Under the pieces are notes generated by a model, which was not told the DNA's origin, did no database searches, and was given only the letters and a program-made list of their open reading frames with translations. Positions 17,826 to 30,100 of a stretch of DNA of 64,000 bases are shown in pieces; within the stretch, counting starts at the first letter, position 1; every line of letters begins with the position of its first letter. Source of the stretch: Myxococcota bacterium (GTDB lineage: Bacteria > Myxococcota_A > Bradymonadia > UBA7976 > UBA1532); NCBI GenBank assembly GCA_963169045.1, contig CAUJDF010000069.1:141846-205845 (forward strand), written 5' to 3'. Both the position numbers and the translations under genes were made by a program.

Positions 17826-19254
17826 CCACGCGCTACGAGCCGGTGATCGGCCTCGAGGTCCACTGTCAGCTCCTCACCGACGAGAAGCTCTTTTGTGGCT
17901 GCCCCACGCGCTTCGGCGCCGACGTGAACGCCCAGACGTGCCCCATCTGCCTCGGCATGCCCGGCGTCTTGCCGGTCCTCAATCGTCAGGCGGTCGACTA
18001 CGCGGTGAAGGCGGGGCTCGCGCTCGGATGCACCGTGAACCGGCGCAGTCACTTCGCGCGCAAGCACTATTTCTACCCCGATCTACCCAAGGGCTATCAG
18101 ATCACGCAGTACGAGGTTCCCGTCCTCGAGCACGGGCGCCTCGAGTTCGACGTCGACGGCGTCACGATGTCCGCCGGCATCCGCCGCATCCACATGGAAG
18201 AGGACGCCGGAAAGTCGCTCCACGCCGACACCGGCAGCACCCTCGTCGATCTCAATCGCGCCGGCGTCCCGCTCGTCGAGATCGTCGGCGAGCCGGACCT
18301 GCGCTCGGTCGATCAGGCCGTCGCCTACCTGAAGGCGCTGCACGCCATCGTGCGGTTCCTGGGCATCTGCGACGGGAACATGGAGGAAGGCAGCTTTCGC
18401 TGCGACGCCAATGTCTCGGTGCGCCCGGTCGGCCGTGCCGAGCTCGGCACCCGCGTCGAGATCAAGAACATGAACACGTTCAAGGGGATCCACCGCGCGT
18501 TGACCTATGAGGTCGAGCGCCAGATCGCCGTGAACGAGGACGGCGGCACCGTCGTCCAGGAGACCCGCCTCTGGGACGACGCCGCGGGGCGCACCCGCGC
18601 GATGCGCTCCAAGGAAGAGGCCCACGACTACCGCTACTTTCCGGAGCCGGACCTGCCGCCACTCGACGTGGCCGAAGCGCAGATCGCCGCGATCCGGGCG
18701 GAGCTGCCGGAGCTGCCGCGGGCGCGCCGCCAGCGCTTCGAGCGCGACATCGGCCTCTCCGCCTACGACGCGGGCGTGTTGACGAGCGAGCGCGCGCTGG
18801 CCGACTACTTCGAGGCGGCGGTCGCCGTGCATCCCGATCCGAAGCTCATCAGCAACTGGTTGACGACAGAGCTCCTCGGGCGCCTGCCCGCCGAACGAAT
18901 CGGCGTGTCGCCGATCCCGCCGGCGTCGCTTGCGCGGCTCGTGGCGCTCATCGGCGAGGGCACGATCAGCGGCCGCATCGCGAAGGACGTCTTCGAGGCC
19001 ATGTTCGCCGGCGAGGGCACGCCCGACGAGATCGTCGCGAAGCGGGGGCTCGTCCAGGTGAGCGACGCGGCGTCCATCGAGGCCGTCGCCCGCGAGGTCA
19101 TCACGAAGAACCCGAGCCAGGTCGAGCAGTTCCGCGCCGGCAAAGCTGCGCTCAAGGGGTACTTCGTGGGGCAGGTCATGAAGGCGATGAGCGGCAAGGC
19201 CAATCCGAAGCTCACCAACGAAATCGTCGACCGACTGCTGGCCGGGGAGGGGAC

Positions 19255-19258
<4 letters not shown>
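17822..19258 (+). CDS. gatB: Asp/Glu-tRNA amidotransferase subunit B
   Basis: GatB binds the misacylated tRNA, activates the side-chain carboxylate with ATP and transfers ammonia. The 478-residue protein begins [15 protein letters not shown] and has the zinc-binding CGCPTRF...CPICLGMPG region, [16 protein letters not shown], and a C-terminal YqeY-like tail with [36 protein letters not shown], which binds the tRNA elbow. The start ATG 17822 lies in the gatA stop. The 3' end overlaps mtnA by four bases (GTGA). Length is normal. Confidence 0.96.
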
Positions 19259-20306
<1,048 letters not shown>

Positions 20307-20310
<4 letters not shown>

Positions 20311-20335
20311 CTTGCAATCGATCCAGCGATAGGGT
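20307..20335 (+). promoter_or_regulatory. candidate sigma-70 promoter for rplU-rpmA-obg
   Basis: TTGACT (20307-20312) and TAGGGT (20330-20335) are separated by 17 bases, starting at the very end of mtnA and 43 bases before rplU. This is the best promoter-like match ahead of a ribosomal protein operon in the window. The predicted transcript leader would be about 35 bases. Confidence 0.5.
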
Positions 20336-20377
20336 TCCGGCCCCGTTAGGATCTACCGTCTTCCGTAGGGACGAACC

Positions 20378-20689
20378 ATGTACGCGATCATCCAGACCGG
20401 CGGAAAGCAGTATCGGGTGGCCGAGGGCCAGTCCCTGCGCGTCGAGAAGCTGCCGGGCAACGTCGGCGACACCGTGACGCTCGACGAGGTGCTCCTCGTC
20501 GGCGGCAATGGCGAGCCTGCCATCGGCACCCCGCGCGTGAACGGCGCCAAAGTCACCGCCACCATCACCGCGCAGGACCGCGCCAAGAAGATCATCGTCT
20601 TCTGGAAGATCCGGACCAAGGGCTTCCACAAGAAGCAGGGTCACCGTCAGTCCTTCACCGAGCTGAAGATCACCGGCATCTCGGCCTGA
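20378..20689 (+). CDS. rplU: 50S ribosomal protein L21
   Basis: A 103-residue L21 that binds 23S rRNA. It begins MYAIIQTGGKQYRV, the family hallmark, and ends with FWKIRTKGFHKKQGHRQ and TELKITGI. AGGGA at 20367-20371 is the ribosome-binding site. The order rplU-rpmA-obg is conserved in many bacteria. Confidence 0.97.
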   Translation: MYAIIQTGGKQYRVAEGQSLRVEKLPGNVGDTVTLDEVLLVGGNGEPAIGTPRVNGAKVTATITAQDRAKKIIVFWKIRTKGFHKKQGHRQSFTELKITGISA

Positions 20690-20728
20690 CGCGCTGCCGC
20701 CCGGCGGCATCGTTCGGAGAAACTCGAA

Positions 20729-22112
<1,384 letters not shown>

Positions 22113-22172
22113 GCGGCCAAAAAAGCCTTTCACTTCAACGGGTTCAACTTTCCATCAGCGGAATCCGTATGA

Positions 22173-22202
22173 TTGACAGCCCTTTGGCCACTGTGTTACT
22201 CG
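22173..22202 (+). promoter_or_regulatory. candidate promoter for the Glt/Nfs-like block
   Basis: A perfect TTGACA (22173-22178) is followed 16-18 bases later by weak -10 choices (GTTACT at 22195, TACTCG at 22197). It lies 48 bases before the first gene of the TPR/coiled-coil block, in the 137-base gap after obg. The -35 is convincing, the -10 is not. Confidence 0.35.
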
Positions 22203-22249
22203 CCGGACCTGCCCCTCGTAAGAGGTGGGTCTCCTCTGGAGCAGTTGCC

Positions 22250-23062
22250 ATGCGCCGAATCGCGCTACTCCTCCTCATGCTCGGTGGGGCCGTCCAGGCC
22301 AGCGCCCGGCCCGCCAGCCAGGAGGCGGCGGGGTCAGCCGGCGCGGGGACGGCGGCACCGGCGAGCGCGGCGGCGGCGCCGGCGCGCGCGGCCGCACCGG
22401 CCAGCGCGGCGGCGTCCGCCGACGCGCCCGGCAGCACGCAGGTCGAGGTGCAGCAGGCCGGCGCGCCGGCCTCGGCGCCCGCGCCCGAGACCGGCGACGA
22501 GGCCTACGAGCTCAAGATCAAGGATCTCGAGACGCGGGTGAACGAGCTGAAGGAGAAGATCTTCCGCTCGAAGACGCGCCTCGCCATCCTCAAGGAGAGC
22601 GTCCTCGCGAGCAGCATCGCCGGCGCCGAGGCCCAGATCGTCCACCGCAACGAGATGGGCTCGACCTTCCGTCTCGAGAAGGTGGTCTACAGCCTCGACG
22701 GCGCGCCGATCTTCAGTCGGGTCGACGTCGACGGCGACCTCGACGGCCAGGAGGAGGTCGAGATCTTCAACGGTCCGATCGTGCCGGGCAACCACACGGT
22801 CTCGGTCGTGATGGTCTACCGAGGCCACGGTTTCGGCATCTTCTCCTATCTGTCCGGCTACCAGTTCACGCTCCGTGACTCGCACACGTTCCGCGCCGAA
22901 GAGGGGAAGCGGCTCCGGCTGAAGGTCGTCGCCTTCGAGCGCGGCGGCATCACGACCGACCTGAAGGACCGCCCCTACATCCGTTTCGAGCCGCAGATCT
23001 TCGAGTCCCAGCGCGGCACCGCGCCGCGCGCCGAGGCCGAGACGACGGGCGCCGACAGGTAG
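22250..23062 (+). CDS. secreted coiled-coil protein heading the Glt/Nfs-like block
   Basis: A 270-residue protein with a Sec signal peptide (MRRIALLLLMLGGAVQASA), an Ala/Pro-rich low-complexity spacer (residues about 20-75), a coiled-coil helix (about 80-120, ELKIKDLETRVNELKEKIF) and a C-terminal beta-rich domain with VYSLDGAPIFSR, NHTVSVVMVYRG and SYLSGYQFTL. Such proteins, often mislabelled as acetyltransferases because of the Ala/Pro spacer, are common in Myxococcota. ATG 22250 has a TGGAG ribosome-binding site. It is followed after 3 bases by a TPR protein, so it likely shares the same periplasmic assembly. Function unknown. Confidence 0.75.
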   Translation: MRRIALLLLMLGGAVQASARPASQEAAGSAGAGTAAPASAAAAPARAAAPASAAASADAPGSTQVEVQQAGAPASAPAPETGDEAYELKIKDLETRVNELKEKIFRSKTRLAILKESVLASSIAGAEAQIVHRNEMGSTFRLEKVVYSLDGAPIFSRVDVDGDLDGQEEVEIFNGPIVPGNHTVSVVMVYRGHGFGIFSYLSGYQFTLRDSHTFRAEEGKRLRLKVVAFERGGITTDLKDRPYIRFEPQIFESQRGTAPRAEAETTGADR

Positions 23063-23065
23063 GCC

Positions 23066-25327
23066 ATGCGTCCACACCGACTTCGGGTCGTGGCAGCCGC
23101 TGTCGCTCTCTTCGCGGCGCCCCGCGCGGTGGGCGCCGCCGAGGCCGACGACATCCGCGCCGAGCTCGAGCAGATTTCGACCAGCCTCGTGGAGGCGGAG
23201 CGCGACTACCTCGCGCCGGAGCAGTTCGAGGGCGAGCACAAGCTGACGGCGCGCCTCAGCGACGGGCAGCTCTTCTTCCTGCAGCGCGACTACACCCGGG
23301 CCGCGATGGTCCTGCTCGACGTCGTCGAGGACCCACGCAACCGAGCGCACCCGGCCTACCGCGACGCGCTGACGTACCTCGCCGAGTCGCTCTATCAGAT
23401 CGGCAACTTCAATCTCGCCGCGCAGTGGTTCGAAGAGGTCGTCTCCCGGGGCACGCCGGACCAGCAGCAGAGCGCCATGGGACGCCTGCTCGAGATCGCC
23501 TTGCAGACGGGCGACGTGCGCCGGGCGCAGGCGTACCTCGATCGCGCGTCGCGACTGCTGGCCTCGAGCCCCGATCCGCGCCTGCTGTACGCGGTGGGCA
23601 AGTACCACTCGCTCACCCGGGCCGACGACAAGGCGCTGGCGCACTTCCGGCAGGTTCCGGCCGACGCCGAGCTGGCCTTGCGCGCCCGCTACTTCGAGGG
23701 CGTGATCCTCCTGCGCAAGGGCCGCAACGACGAGGCGCTCAAGCTGTTCGAGGCCATCGTCGCCACGCCGCCCGACCGCGCGAACGCGGCGCGTGACGAC
23801 GCGGAGCTCATCGACCTCGCCCGCCTCGCAACGTCTCGTATCTACTACGAATTGGGGCGATTCAACGACGCGGTGCAGGCCTATGCGGCCATCTCGCGCG
23901 AATCAGCCCACTTCGACGAGGCGCTCTACGAGAGCGTCTGGATCTCCATCAAGCAGACCGAGTACGAGAAGGCGCTGCGCAAGCTGGAGATCCTGCTCAT
24001 CAGTCAGCCCGACGTGGTGCGCGGTCCCGACACGCGTCTGCTGCAGGGCCAGCTGCTGACGATGCTCGAACGTTACGACGACGCCTCGCTGGCCTTCCAG
24101 GAGGTGCTCTTCGAGTTCGGTCCGATCCAGACCGAGATGAGAGGCATCTCCGCCAACGCCGGCGGCGATCTGGCCACGCACTTCCACCGGGTGATCGGGG
24201 CGAGCGTCGCCGACTTCGACCTGGCGTCGTTCCTGCCGGAGCGGGCCGCCGAGTTCGCCGGCGCCGACGTCGAGGCCGATCGCGCCCTCGGGCTCGTGCG
24301 CGACCTCGCCGCCGAGAAACGGAGCCTCGAGGACGCCCGCCGGACCATCGAGCGCTTGCGGGTCGCCGTGAACGCACCCAACCGCGTCGAGATCTTCCCG
24401 CGACTGCGCGAGGCGTGGCTGCGCGGCACCGAAGCGCGGCTGCGCCTCACCGCAGTGCGCGGGCGCATGAACGATCTCGCGGGCCGCGACGTCCGGTCGC
24501 CGGAGTACGCGGCGCTGCGCGACGAGCGCCGGCGCGCGGCGGCGCAGTTCGAGCGCATCCCGCGCTCCGCGGTGGCCCTTCAGGCTCGCGACGCCAAGAT
24601 CGACGACGAGATGATCCGGCTCGACCAGGAGGCCTACAAGCTGGGCCTGCAGATCGGGGGCATGGAGGCCCAGCTGGTGGCCGTCGACAAGTACGTGGCC
24701 GACCTCGGCACGGCGGAGAGCGATCCCTCGGCGACCGGCACGGTGCGCGCGCAGGTCGAGCGCGAGCTGGCCGAAGCGCGGGCCCTCCGCGAGCAGCTGC
24801 AGGTGCTGCAGCGCTCCATCGAGGAGGCGCGAATCCAGGTCGGCGCGAACGACGAGGCCGCATCCGAGGACGAACGCGTCCGCGGGCGCCTCGAGTCGGC
24901 CCTCGACGCCGAGGAGGCCTGGCTGGCCCGCAACGCCGGCGTGAACGACACGGAGCGTCTGCGGCTTCGGGAGCTCGGCCAGCGATCCGCGGCGGTCCTG
25001 CAGCGCACCCAGGGCATCGTCGACGACCGGATCGCCGACATCAAGAAGCGGATCGACGCCGAGCAGGCGAACGTCGCCACTTATGACGGCGAGCTCGTCG
25101 CCTATCAAGGCGAGACCGAGTCGCTGGGCGGGGCCATCGCCGCGCGCAGCTTCGAGCACGTCCAGAAGCGGGTCGACGACGTCGTGCTCGAGGCCGACGT
25201 GGGGCTGATCGACGTGGCCTGGAAGCAGAAGGAAGACCGCTCGGCGCGCATCGCCGACCTGCTCGCCCGCAAGCGGGCCGAGCTCGAGGCGCTGCAGCGC
25301 AGCTTCAGCGAGGTGAGCGGTGACTGA
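23066..25327 (+). CDS. large secreted TPR and coiled-coil protein
   Basis: A 753-residue protein with a signal peptide (cleavage near VGA-AEA). Residues about 40-380 are TPR-like helical pairs (for example NFNLAAQWFEEVV, NDEALKLFEAIV, FNDAVQAYAAIS, YEKALRKLEILL); about 390-750 are long Arg/Glu-rich coiled coils. It has no transmembrane segment after the signal and is probably a periplasmic scaffold. The stop overlaps the next gene by eight bases. I do not know a named orthologue; position and composition suggest a partner of the GltD/NfsD-like protein that follows. Confidence 0.75.
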   Translation: MRPHRLRVVAAAVALFAAPRAVGAAEADDIRAELEQISTSLVEAERDYLAPEQFEGEHKLTARLSDGQLFFLQRDYTRAAMVLLDVVEDPRNRAHPAYRDALTYLAESLYQIGNFNLAAQWFEEVVSRGTPDQQQSAMGRLLEIALQTGDVRRAQAYLDRASRLLASSPDPRLLYAVGKYHSLTRADDKALAHFRQVPADAELALRARYFEGVILLRKGRNDEALKLFEAIVATPPDRANAARDDAELIDLARLATSRIYYELGRFNDAVQAYAAISRESAHFDEALYESVWISIKQTEYEKALRKLEILLISQPDVVRGPDTRLLQGQLLTMLERYDDASLAFQEVLFEFGPIQTEMRGISANAGGDLATHFHRVIGASVADFDLASFLPERAAEFAGADVEADRALGLVRDLAAEKRSLEDARRTIERLRVAVNAPNRVEIFPRLREAWLRGTEARLRLTAVRGRMNDLAGRDVRSPEYAALRDERRRAAAQFERIPRSAVALQARDAKIDDEMIRLDQEAYKLGLQIGGMEAQLVAVDKYVADLGTAESDPSATGTVRAQVERELAEARALREQLQVLQRSIEEARIQVGANDEAASEDERVRGRLESALDAEEAWLARNAGVNDTERLRLRELGQRSAAVLQRTQGIVDDRIADIKKRIDAEQANVATYDGELVAYQGETESLGGAIAARSFEHVQKRVDDVVLEADVGLIDVAWKQKEDRSARIADLLARKRAELEALQRSFSEVSGD

Positions 25328-28300
25328 GCTCCGCCGTTCGACGGCCATCCTCGCCCTGCTGGTCGCGCTGCACGGCGGACCGCCCATGGCTCAGACGGCG
25401 GCCCCCGCCGGCGGGGCCGCGGAGGCGCCTGCCGCCGCGGAGGCGCCTGCCGCCGCAGAGGCGCCTGCCGCCGAGACCGCCGACACGGCGCCCGCCGCGG
25501 AGGCCGCGCCCGCCGACGCGCTCGCCGGGCTGCCGCCCGACATCGCCGAGGTCGCCCGCGAAGTGGAGCAGTTCGCGGCCGAAGCCGAGGAGTACCGGCG
25601 CGACCTGGCGACCTTCAGCGAGGACCGTTACGAGCGGCGCCGCCTACAGGTGAACGACCAGTACGGCCACCTCGTCGACCAGCTCACCGTCGAGGAGCGC
25701 AAGCGCCGCGACGATGCCATCGGTCGCTTCGAGGAGTTCCTCGCCCGGTACCCCGACAACGCGCGCTACACGCCGGACGCCCTGTTCCGCCTGGCCGAGC
25801 TCTACTTCGAGCGGTCGAACGACGCCTACGTGGCGCAGCTCGAGGAGTACGACCGCCAGATCAAGCTCTTCGACGAGGGCAAGCTCGAGACGCAGCCCAC
25901 CGAGCCGCGGCAGGACTACCGTCAGACGGTCGAGGCCTTCGATCGGCTCATCGCCCGTTGGCCGAACTACTCGCGCATCGACGGCGCCTACTACCTGAAG
26001 GGCTACTGTCTGCTCGAGATGGGGGACGAGCAGAAGGCGCTCGACCAGTTCACGCTGCTCGTCGAGACGTACCCGAAGAGCCGCTTCGCGCCCGAGACGT
26101 GGACGCGCATCGGCGAGTACTACTTCGACGACAACCAGCTCGCGAAGGCGATCGACGCGTACACGCGCGTCCTGGCCTACAAGGACAGCCCGTATTACGA
26201 CAAGGCGCTCTACAAGCTCGCCTGGACGTACTACCGCGACGACCAGTACGACAACTCGATCCAGCGCTTCCGCGAGCTGATCGAGTACAGCGACGCGCAG
26301 GCTGAGAAGACGGGCACCGCCGGCTCCGAGCTGCGCTCCGAGGCCATCCAGTACCTGGCGATCTCGCTCCAGGAAGAAGACTGGAACGGCGACGGCGAGC
26401 CCGACGCCGACGCCGGCTTCCCGCGCGTGATCCGTCACATGAAGGGCGAGAAGCCGTACGAGCACGAGGTGCTCAAGGCGACGGCCCAGATCTTCTTCGA
26501 CAATGCCAAGTACAAGGAGTCCGTCGAGACCATCCAGTACTTGCTGAAGAAGTTCCCGAACAACCCCGAGAACCCGGAGCTCCACGAGCAGCTCATCCTG
26601 GCGCTCGAGCGCCAGCAGCGCTTCGAGGACGCCTTCGCCGAGCGCGACCAGCTGTCCCGCTTGTACGGCGAGGGGTCGGAGTGGCAGCGGGCCAACGCCG
26701 ACAACCCGAAGGTCGTGGCGGCCGCCGAGAAGGCCGTCGAGCAGGCGCTCATCCAGGCGGCGACGTGGCACCACAACCGCGCCCAGCAGCTGAAGCCGAA
26801 GGCCCTCGCCGGCGACCGGGCCGCCGAGCAGGAGGCGATCCGCGAGTACCAGCTCGCCGCGGTCGCTTACGAGCGCTACCTCGCCCGGTATCCGAAGTCG
26901 CAGAACGCCTACGATCTCGCGTTCTTCTATGCGGAGTGCCTGTACTACTCGTTCCGCTTCGCCGAGGCGGCGGAGGCGTACGTCAAGGTGCGCGACAGTC
27001 AGCTCGGTACGAAGTACCGCGAGCCGGCGGCCTTCAGCGCCATCCTGTCCCGCGAGAATTACCTCAAGAAGCTGATCGCAGAAGGCAAGATCGAGGCGCG
27101 GCCCTCGCTGACCGACCAGGCCCCGTCCGACGAGCCGCCGCCCGCGTCGCCGCAGAAGACGGCGGAGGGTGAGGCGCCTGCGATCCAGCCTCAGCCGATC
27201 CCCGCCGAGGTGATGACGTTGCTCGCCACGCGCGAGCAGTACGTGAACGCCAACTACGTCAACTCCGCCGATTCGTCGCGGCTGCCGCGCATCGCGTACA
27301 AGATCGGCGAGGTCTACTACGACTATCAGCACTACGACGAGGCGCGGAAGTGGTTCTCGTGGCTCGTCGAGAAGCACCCGCGCGAGAAAGTCACCGTCTA
27401 CGCGGCGCGCAACATCATCGACTCGTACCGCAAGGCGGGCGATTGGCAAAAGATGGCGGAGTGGTCCGACATCATCGCCAAGGCGAACCTCGGCTCGGAC
27501 GAGGAGCGCCGTGCGCTGGCGAACGAGGTCGGCGTCCTGAAGGTCGGCGCCGAGTTCAAGCAGGCCGAGGAGCTGTTCGCGTCGGGCCAGTTCGAGAAGG
27601 CCGCCGAGCAGTACGTCCGGCTCGTCGACGAGAACCCCGACAACAAGTTCGCCGACCGCGCGCTGAACAACGCCGCGGTGGCGTTCGAGAAGACGCGCCG
27701 CTTCGAATCGGCGACCAACACCTACGAGCGCATCTTCCGGAACTATCCCAAGAGCGAGTTCGCCGAGAACGCGCTCTTCCGTGTCGGGGTGAACTCCGAG
27801 CGCTTCTACGACTTCGAACGCGCGGTGCAGAGCCACCTGAAGCTCGTGCAGGACTATCCGCAATCGGAGCACCGCGCCGATTCGCTGTTCCAGGCGGCGC
27901 TCCTCCAGGAGCAGACGCAGCGCTACCGCGAGGCGGCGACCAACTTCGAGCGTTACGCGGAGCTGTTCCCGGGGCGCGAGGACACGGCGGACACGTACTA
28001 TCGGGCCGCGCGCAACTACGAGAAGCTCAACGACACGAAGAACGCGCTGCGCATCTACGACACCTTCGTCACGCGGTACGGCAACAACCCGGCCAACAAC
28101 AAGCTCGCGATGGAGGCCCTCGGCAACGTCGCCGACCTCCACGAAAAAGAGGGGCGCGACAAGCAGGCGCGCGCGTCGTACCAGCGCATCATCACCGAGT
28201 TCAACGCACGTGGGCTCGGCGCAGGCACTTATGAGGCGCGGTTCCCGGCGAAGGCGCGTTTCAAGCTGGTCGAATACGACTTTCAGCGATACCAGGGCTT

Positions 28301-28787
28301 GAAGCTGGTGGGATCGCTGCCGAACCAGGGCAAGATCATCAAGGACATGCAGGGCCAGCTGAAGGCACTGCAGCGCCAGTACGCCGAGGTCATCGAATAC
28401 AAGGACTTCGAGTGGACGCTGGCGTCGTTCTATCGCCTCGGCCACATCTACCAGCTGTTCGCCGAACGCCTGTACGAGGCGCCCATCCCCGAGAGCTTTT
28501 CGCCGGAGATGGAGGACGAGTACCGCACGCAGCTCGAGGACATCGCCGTCCCCATCGAGGACGAGGCGGTCAAGCGTTACGAAGAGGCCTTCGCGAAGGC
28601 GCGCGAGTTCCGCGTCACCAACGATTGGACCAAACGCATCCTCCAGGCGTTGAACAAGTACAAGCCCAGCGACTACCCGCTCTTCAAGGAGGAGCGGCGC
28701 ATGCTCGCCGAGCAGAGCCTGACGCCGGCGCGGCTCCTGCCCCCGCCGGCCGCGCCCGACGCGCCCACGCCGGAGGCCGAGAAGTGA
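25320..28787 (+). CDS. giant periplasmic TPR protein, GltD/NfsD (AgmU)-like
   Basis: A 1155-residue secreted protein with many TPR units across its length, seen as repeated patterns such as PDALFRLAELYFERSND, PETWTRIGEYYFDDNQLAKAIDAY, NALFRVGVN and DTYYRAARNYEKLNDTKNALRIY. It starts at GTG 25320 inside the upstream gene; the signal peptide (LALLVALHGGPPMAQ) leads into an Ala/Pro/Glu spacer with an 18-base DNA repeat. In Myxococcus, GltD/AgmU and NfsD are large periplasmic TPR proteins of the gliding and spore-coat machines, and the order large TPR, TPR lipoprotein, short periplasmic protein, PglI-type protein matches what follows here. Orthology is inferred from architecture and order only. 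Confidence 0.78.
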   Translation: MTELRRSTAILALLVALHGGPPMAQTAAPAGGAAEAPAAAEAPAAAEAPAAETADTAPAAEAAPADALAGLPPDIAEVAREVEQFAAEAEEYRRDLATFSEDRYERRRLQVNDQYGHLVDQLTVEERKRRDDAIGRFEEFLARYPDNARYTPDALFRLAELYFERSNDAYVAQLEEYDRQIKLFDEGKLETQPTEPRQDYRQTVEAFDRLIARWPNYSRIDGAYYLKGYCLLEMGDEQKALDQFTLLVETYPKSRFAPETWTRIGEYYFDDNQLAKAIDAYTRVLAYKDSPYYDKALYKLAWTYYRDDQYDNSIQRFRELIEYSDAQAEKTGTAGSELRSEAIQYLAISLQEEDWNGDGEPDADAGFPRVIRHMKGEKPYEHEVLKATAQIFFDNAKYKESVETIQYLLKKFPNNPENPELHEQLILALERQQRFEDAFAERDQLSRLYGEGSEWQRANADNPKVVAAAEKAVEQALIQAATWHHNRAQQLKPKALAGDRAAEQEAIREYQLAAVAYERYLARYPKSQNAYDLAFFYAECLYYSFRFAEAAEAYVKVRDSQLGTKYREPAAFSAILSRENYLKKLIAEGKIEARPSLTDQAPSDEPPPASPQKTAEGEAPAIQPQPIPAEVMTLLATREQYVNANYVNSADSSRLPRIAYKIGEVYYDYQHYDEARKWFSWLVEKHPREKVTVYAARNIIDSYRKAGDWQKMAEWSDIIAKANLGSDEERRALANEVGVLKVGAEFKQAEELFASGQFEKAAEQYVRLVDENPDNKFADRALNNAAVAFEKTRRFESATNTYERIFRNYPKSEFAENALFRVGVNSERFYDFERAVQSHLKLVQDYPQSEHRADSLFQAALLQEQTQRYREAATNFERYAELFPGREDTADTYYRAARNYEKLNDTKNALRIYDTFVTRYGNNPANNKLAMEALGNVADLHEKEGRDKQARASYQRIITEFNARGLGAGTYEARFPAKARFKLVEYDFQRYQGLKLVGSLPNQGKIIKDMQGQLKALQRQYAEVIEYKDFEWTLASFYRLGHIYQLFAERLYEAPIPESFSPEMEDEYRTQLEDIAVPIEDEAVKRYEEAFAKAREFRVTNDWTKRILQALNKYKPSDYPLFKEERRMLAEQSLTPARLLPPPAAPDAPTPEAEK
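25419..25472 (+). repeat. three 18-base tandem repeats in coding sequence
   Basis: Three head-to-tail copies of an 18-base unit (25419-25436, 25437-25454, 25455-25472, the last with one or two base changes) encode AEAPAA three times in the linker behind the signal peptide of the giant TPR protein. Copy number could vary by slippage without breaking the frame. Confidence 0.8.
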
Positions 28788-30100
28788 AGCGACAGCGCCG
28801 CCTCCTCGTCATCGCGCTCCTGGCGACCAGCGCCGGCTGCGGTGGCCGGCAGCCGACGACCTCGACGTCGACGGCGACGCCGGCGGCCACGGCCGGCGAC
28901 GGGAACACGGCCATCCGCAAGCAGCAGGTGGACGCGAAGCCCGAGATCGAACGCCGGGCCGCGTCGTTGCTCGAGGAGGGCCGCCAGCGCGCCGCGAGCG
29001 GCGACATCGAAGGGGCGCGCGGCAAGTTCCGCGACGCCGCTGGCGAAGACCCGAAGTTCGCCGAGGCCTGGTACAACATCGGCGTGCTCGAGGAGTGGCA
29101 GGGCCGCGGCGATGGGGCGCGGCAGGCGTACGAGCAGGCGCTGACCGCGCGCGCCGACTTCGGTCCCGCCGTCGCGGCCATCGCCTCGCTCCTCATCCGT
29201 GCCGGCGACGCGCCGGGTGCGCTGCGATTCGCCGAGGGCCAACTGGCGAAGGCGCCCGAGAGCAACGCGCTGCGCAACGCGGTGAACACCGTCCGCCTCG
29301 CGATGGGCCGCGCCGACGACGTCGTCACCGACAGCAAGCAGGTGCTGCGCCGCGACGAGAAGAACGTCGACGCCATGCGCAACCTCGCCGGGGCCTACGC
29401 GCACCAGGGCAAGTTCGAGCTGGCCGTCGCCATCCTCACCAATGCGCTCGCGCTCGAGCCCGAAGATCCGAGCCTGCTCGGGCGCATGGCGCTCGCGCAC
29501 CTCAAGCTCGGCGAGCGGCCGAAGGCGCGCGCGGCGCTCGAGAAGGCGATCGCGCTGCCCGGCGGCGCCACGGCCGAGATCTACAACAACCTCGGCCTCG
29601 TCTATCACGAGGCCGGCGACTTCGCGGGCGCCGAGGACCTGTTCCGCAAGGCGCTGGCCCGGTGGCCGGGCATGCTGCCGGCGCGCATCAACCTCGGCAA
29701 CGCCTTGAAAGGCCAGCAGAAGTACGCCGAGGCCGACGCGGTCCTGCGCGACGCCCTCCAGCAATCGCCGCGCTCGGCCGATGCGCTCTACAACCTCGGC
29801 ATCCTGTACCTCGACGGACAGATCCCGGGGATGGAGGCGGTTGCCCGGCTCGAACGCGCTCTTGCATACTTCGAGCAGTACCGTCAGGTCGCGTCGTCCA
29901 GGCCCGCCGGGGATCCGGTCGAGCAGTACGTCGCCGAAGCTCAGAAGCGCATCGACGTCGAGACGAAGAAGGCCGCGCAGGCCCGCCAGGCCCCGAAGGG
30001 TCCCGAAGGCGGCGAGGCCAAGGGTGACGGTGATGCGGCGGCGAAGGACGGAGCGGCGCCGGCCCAGGCCGGGGTCGATCCGGGAGGTGAGGAGAAGTGA
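28784..30100 (+). CDS. TPR lipoprotein, GltE/NfsE (AglT)-like
   Basis: A 438-residue lipoprotein: MKRQRRLLVIALLATSAGC gives a lipobox SAGC with Cys19, and no Asp follows at +2, so sorting to the outer membrane is expected. A Thr/Ala spacer leads to at least six TPR units (for example EGARGKFRDAAGEDPKFAEAWYNIGVL, AYAHQGKFELAVAILTNALALEPEDP, YNNLGLVYHEAGDFAGAEDLFRKAL). The C-terminal 40 residues are Ala/Gly/Lys rich. GTG 28784 overlaps the previous stop (GTGA). In Myxococcus the TPR lipoprotein AglT/GltE joins the gliding complex to the outer membrane; the shared order suggests the same role here. Confidence 0.78.
   Translation: MKRQRRLLVIALLATSAGCGGRQPTTSTSTATPAATAGDGNTAIRKQQVDAKPEIERRAASLLEEGRQRAASGDIEGARGKFRDAAGEDPKFAEAWYNIGVLEEWQGRGDGARQAYEQALTARADFGPAVAAIASLLIRAGDAPGALRFAEGQLAKAPESNALRNAVNTVRLAMGRADDVVTDSKQVLRRDEKNVDAMRNLAGAYAHQGKFELAVAILTNALALEPEDPSLLGRMALAHLKLGERPKARAALEKAIALPGGATAEIYNNLGLVYHEAGDFAGAEDLFRKALARWPGMLPARINLGNALKGQQKYAEADAVLRDALQQSPRSADALYNLGILYLDGQIPGMEAVARLERALAYFEQYRQVASSRPAGDPVEQYVAEAQKRIDVETKKAAQARQAPKGPEGGEAKGDGDAAAKDGAAPAQAGVDPGGEEK

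Noticed and set aside
20690..20728. TGCCGCC-C-GGCGGCA palindrome between rplU and rpmA
   Set aside because: The loop is too short for the full stem and such GC palindromes are common here; no sign of function.
22113..22140. Possible terminator after obg (GGCCAAAAAAGCC followed by TTT)
   Set aside because: Only a 3-4 pair stem with an A-rich loop; too weak to claim.
25644..28445. 933-residue open frame opposite the giant TPR gene
   Set aside because: Val/Leu/Arg-rich shadow without domains; the sense strand has a clear TPR array and signal peptide.
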